Source: Lithodes maja
Lineage: Eukaryota > Arthropoda > Malacostraca > Decapoda > Lithodidae
NCBI GenBank assembly: GCA_037953745.1
Contig: JBAKBP010003178.1
Coordinates: 94,875 to 158,874, forward strand
Direction: 5' to 3'
Length of the DNA stretch: 64,000 nucleotides
Shown here: positions 63,478 through 64,000 of the stretch, piece by piece
How the letters are laid out: each line of letters begins with the position of its first letter
How positions within the stretch are numbered: the first letter of the stretch is position 1
Translations under genes and position numbers: made by a program
Notes under the pieces: model-generated
The model's input: the letters and a program-made list of their open reading frames with translations, nothing else
Told to the model about the DNA's origin: nothing
Database searches by the model: none

Positions 63478-64000
63478 ACTTGGAGGAGTTCAAAGAGGAA
63501 TTTAGCAAGGAGATTAGCAACATACAATTGAACAATGGTAGGACGGTGGGAGGGTCAGAAGGGACAACAGCAAGGGGTTCAATTAATATGATTGTAGGTT
63601 CTAAAGGGAAGGTTGAGGAATCACAAAAGAAACTACAAATGTCATGTAGGCTATGCAACAATCCCAAGCATAAATGGCTAAGCTGTACCAAATATCAAAC
63701 CAATGAAGCCAAATTAGCTCAAGCAAGGAAGCTAAAATTGTGCAAGGGTTGTCTGAGTAAGGACCATGGTATGCAGGGTAAATGTACTGCTTCCTATTTG
63801 AGGCCCTGTCGCAACTGTGAGGGTCATCACTTTGACAAGTTATGCCCCACAGGTAGTCCAGTCAAGGAGGAAAAAGTAGGGGGTACTGCAACATTAATGC
63901 TAGGCAGTAGGAAGGACCACCATTTTACCCACAATCAAGATACCCATAGAGGGTTATGGCAGGACACAAGTCTGTCGGCTACTCCTAGACCAGGGCTCAC
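63478..64000 (+). pseudogene. BEL/Pao Gag C-terminus with zinc knuckles and start of protease
   Basis: Continues the gag frame: LEEFKEEFSKEISNIQ, then Cys/His clusters SCRLCNNPKHKWLSC, LCKGCLSKDHGMQGKC and PCRNCEGHHFDKLC. Near 63,917 the frame changes by one base: gag reads SRKDHHF, while the shifted frame reads TILPTIKIPIEGYGRTQVC and ends RLLLDQGS, the aspartic protease active-site type. The shift may be a mutation, since most BEL elements use one long frame, or a frameshift site. The sequence ends at the window edge. Confidence 0.8.

Larger units (their letters stand above)
59246..64000 (+). mobile_element. BEL/Pao LTR retrotransposon, 5' part, interrupted by an L2-like LINE
   Basis: A candidate LTR is followed by a primer-site-like sequence, an SGNH-like ORF, a DUF1759 Gag with zinc knuckles and the start of an aspartic protease at the window edge. 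A minus-strand LINE splits Gag at about 61,727-63,477. Pol and the 3' LTR are outside the window. Confidence 0.85.

Overview
The window is eukaryotic, from an arthropod and most likely a decapod crustacean. The reasons are a conserved FAM50/XAP5 host gene with small phase-0 introns, short interstitial TTAGG runs, a tRNA-type SINE whose tail carries the AAATAGGTACCTGG motif common in decapod repeats (recalled, not searched), and a dense mix of DIRS, BEL/Pao, CR1, L2, RTE-like, piggyBac, pogo and hAT elements. The species cannot be read from the sequence.

Region by region: 1-11,843 is a piggyBac element (copy A, cut by the window edge, transposase frameshifted) carrying a nested minus-strand DIRS retrotransposon at 3,006-11,431. 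That DIRS copy has apparently intact gag-like, RT/RNase H/MT and tyrosine recombinase frames. 11,844-15,047 holds a SINE split by a CR1-like LINE tail and a small pogo element encoding a DNA-binding protein without a DDE domain. 15,048-20,006 is a complete but decayed piggyBac (copy B), itself hit by a retroposon. 20,007-31,200 is a patchwork of MITEs, foldbacks, minisatellites and LINE scraps, with one orphan host-like exon at 25,391-25,534. 31,219-41,550 is a second DIRS copy on the plus strand, carrying nested SINE, MITE and LINE insertions. 41,551-49,715 is piggyBac debris, retroposons, MITEs and LINE tails. 49,739-51,212 holds the first three coding exons of FAM50. The rest, to 64,000, appears to be a FAM50 intron or flank filled by a minus-strand CR1 element, LINE and hAT debris, and a plus-strand BEL/Pao element interrupted by an L2-like LINE.

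The most striking observation is in the second DIRS copy. Its leader and 3' UTR are close to copy 1, but the coding block between (about 32.78-38.50 kb) has lost most sense-strand adenines by A-to-C, A-to-G and some A-to-T change. In one 300-base RT stretch aligned by eye, about two thirds of copy-1 adenines are changed against roughly 8% of other bases. This resembles the adenine-specific mutagenesis of bacterial diversity-generating retroelements rather than APOBEC or ADAR editing.

Other points of interest are a BEL/Pao element with an SGNH-like ORF ahead of gag, an intact DDE-less pogo ORF, three evenly placed palindromes in the DIRS leader, and at least ten TTAA-bounded MITEs that appear to use piggyBac-type ends. 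Only FAM50 and the orphan exon look like host genes; everything else recognised is mobile or repeat sequence.
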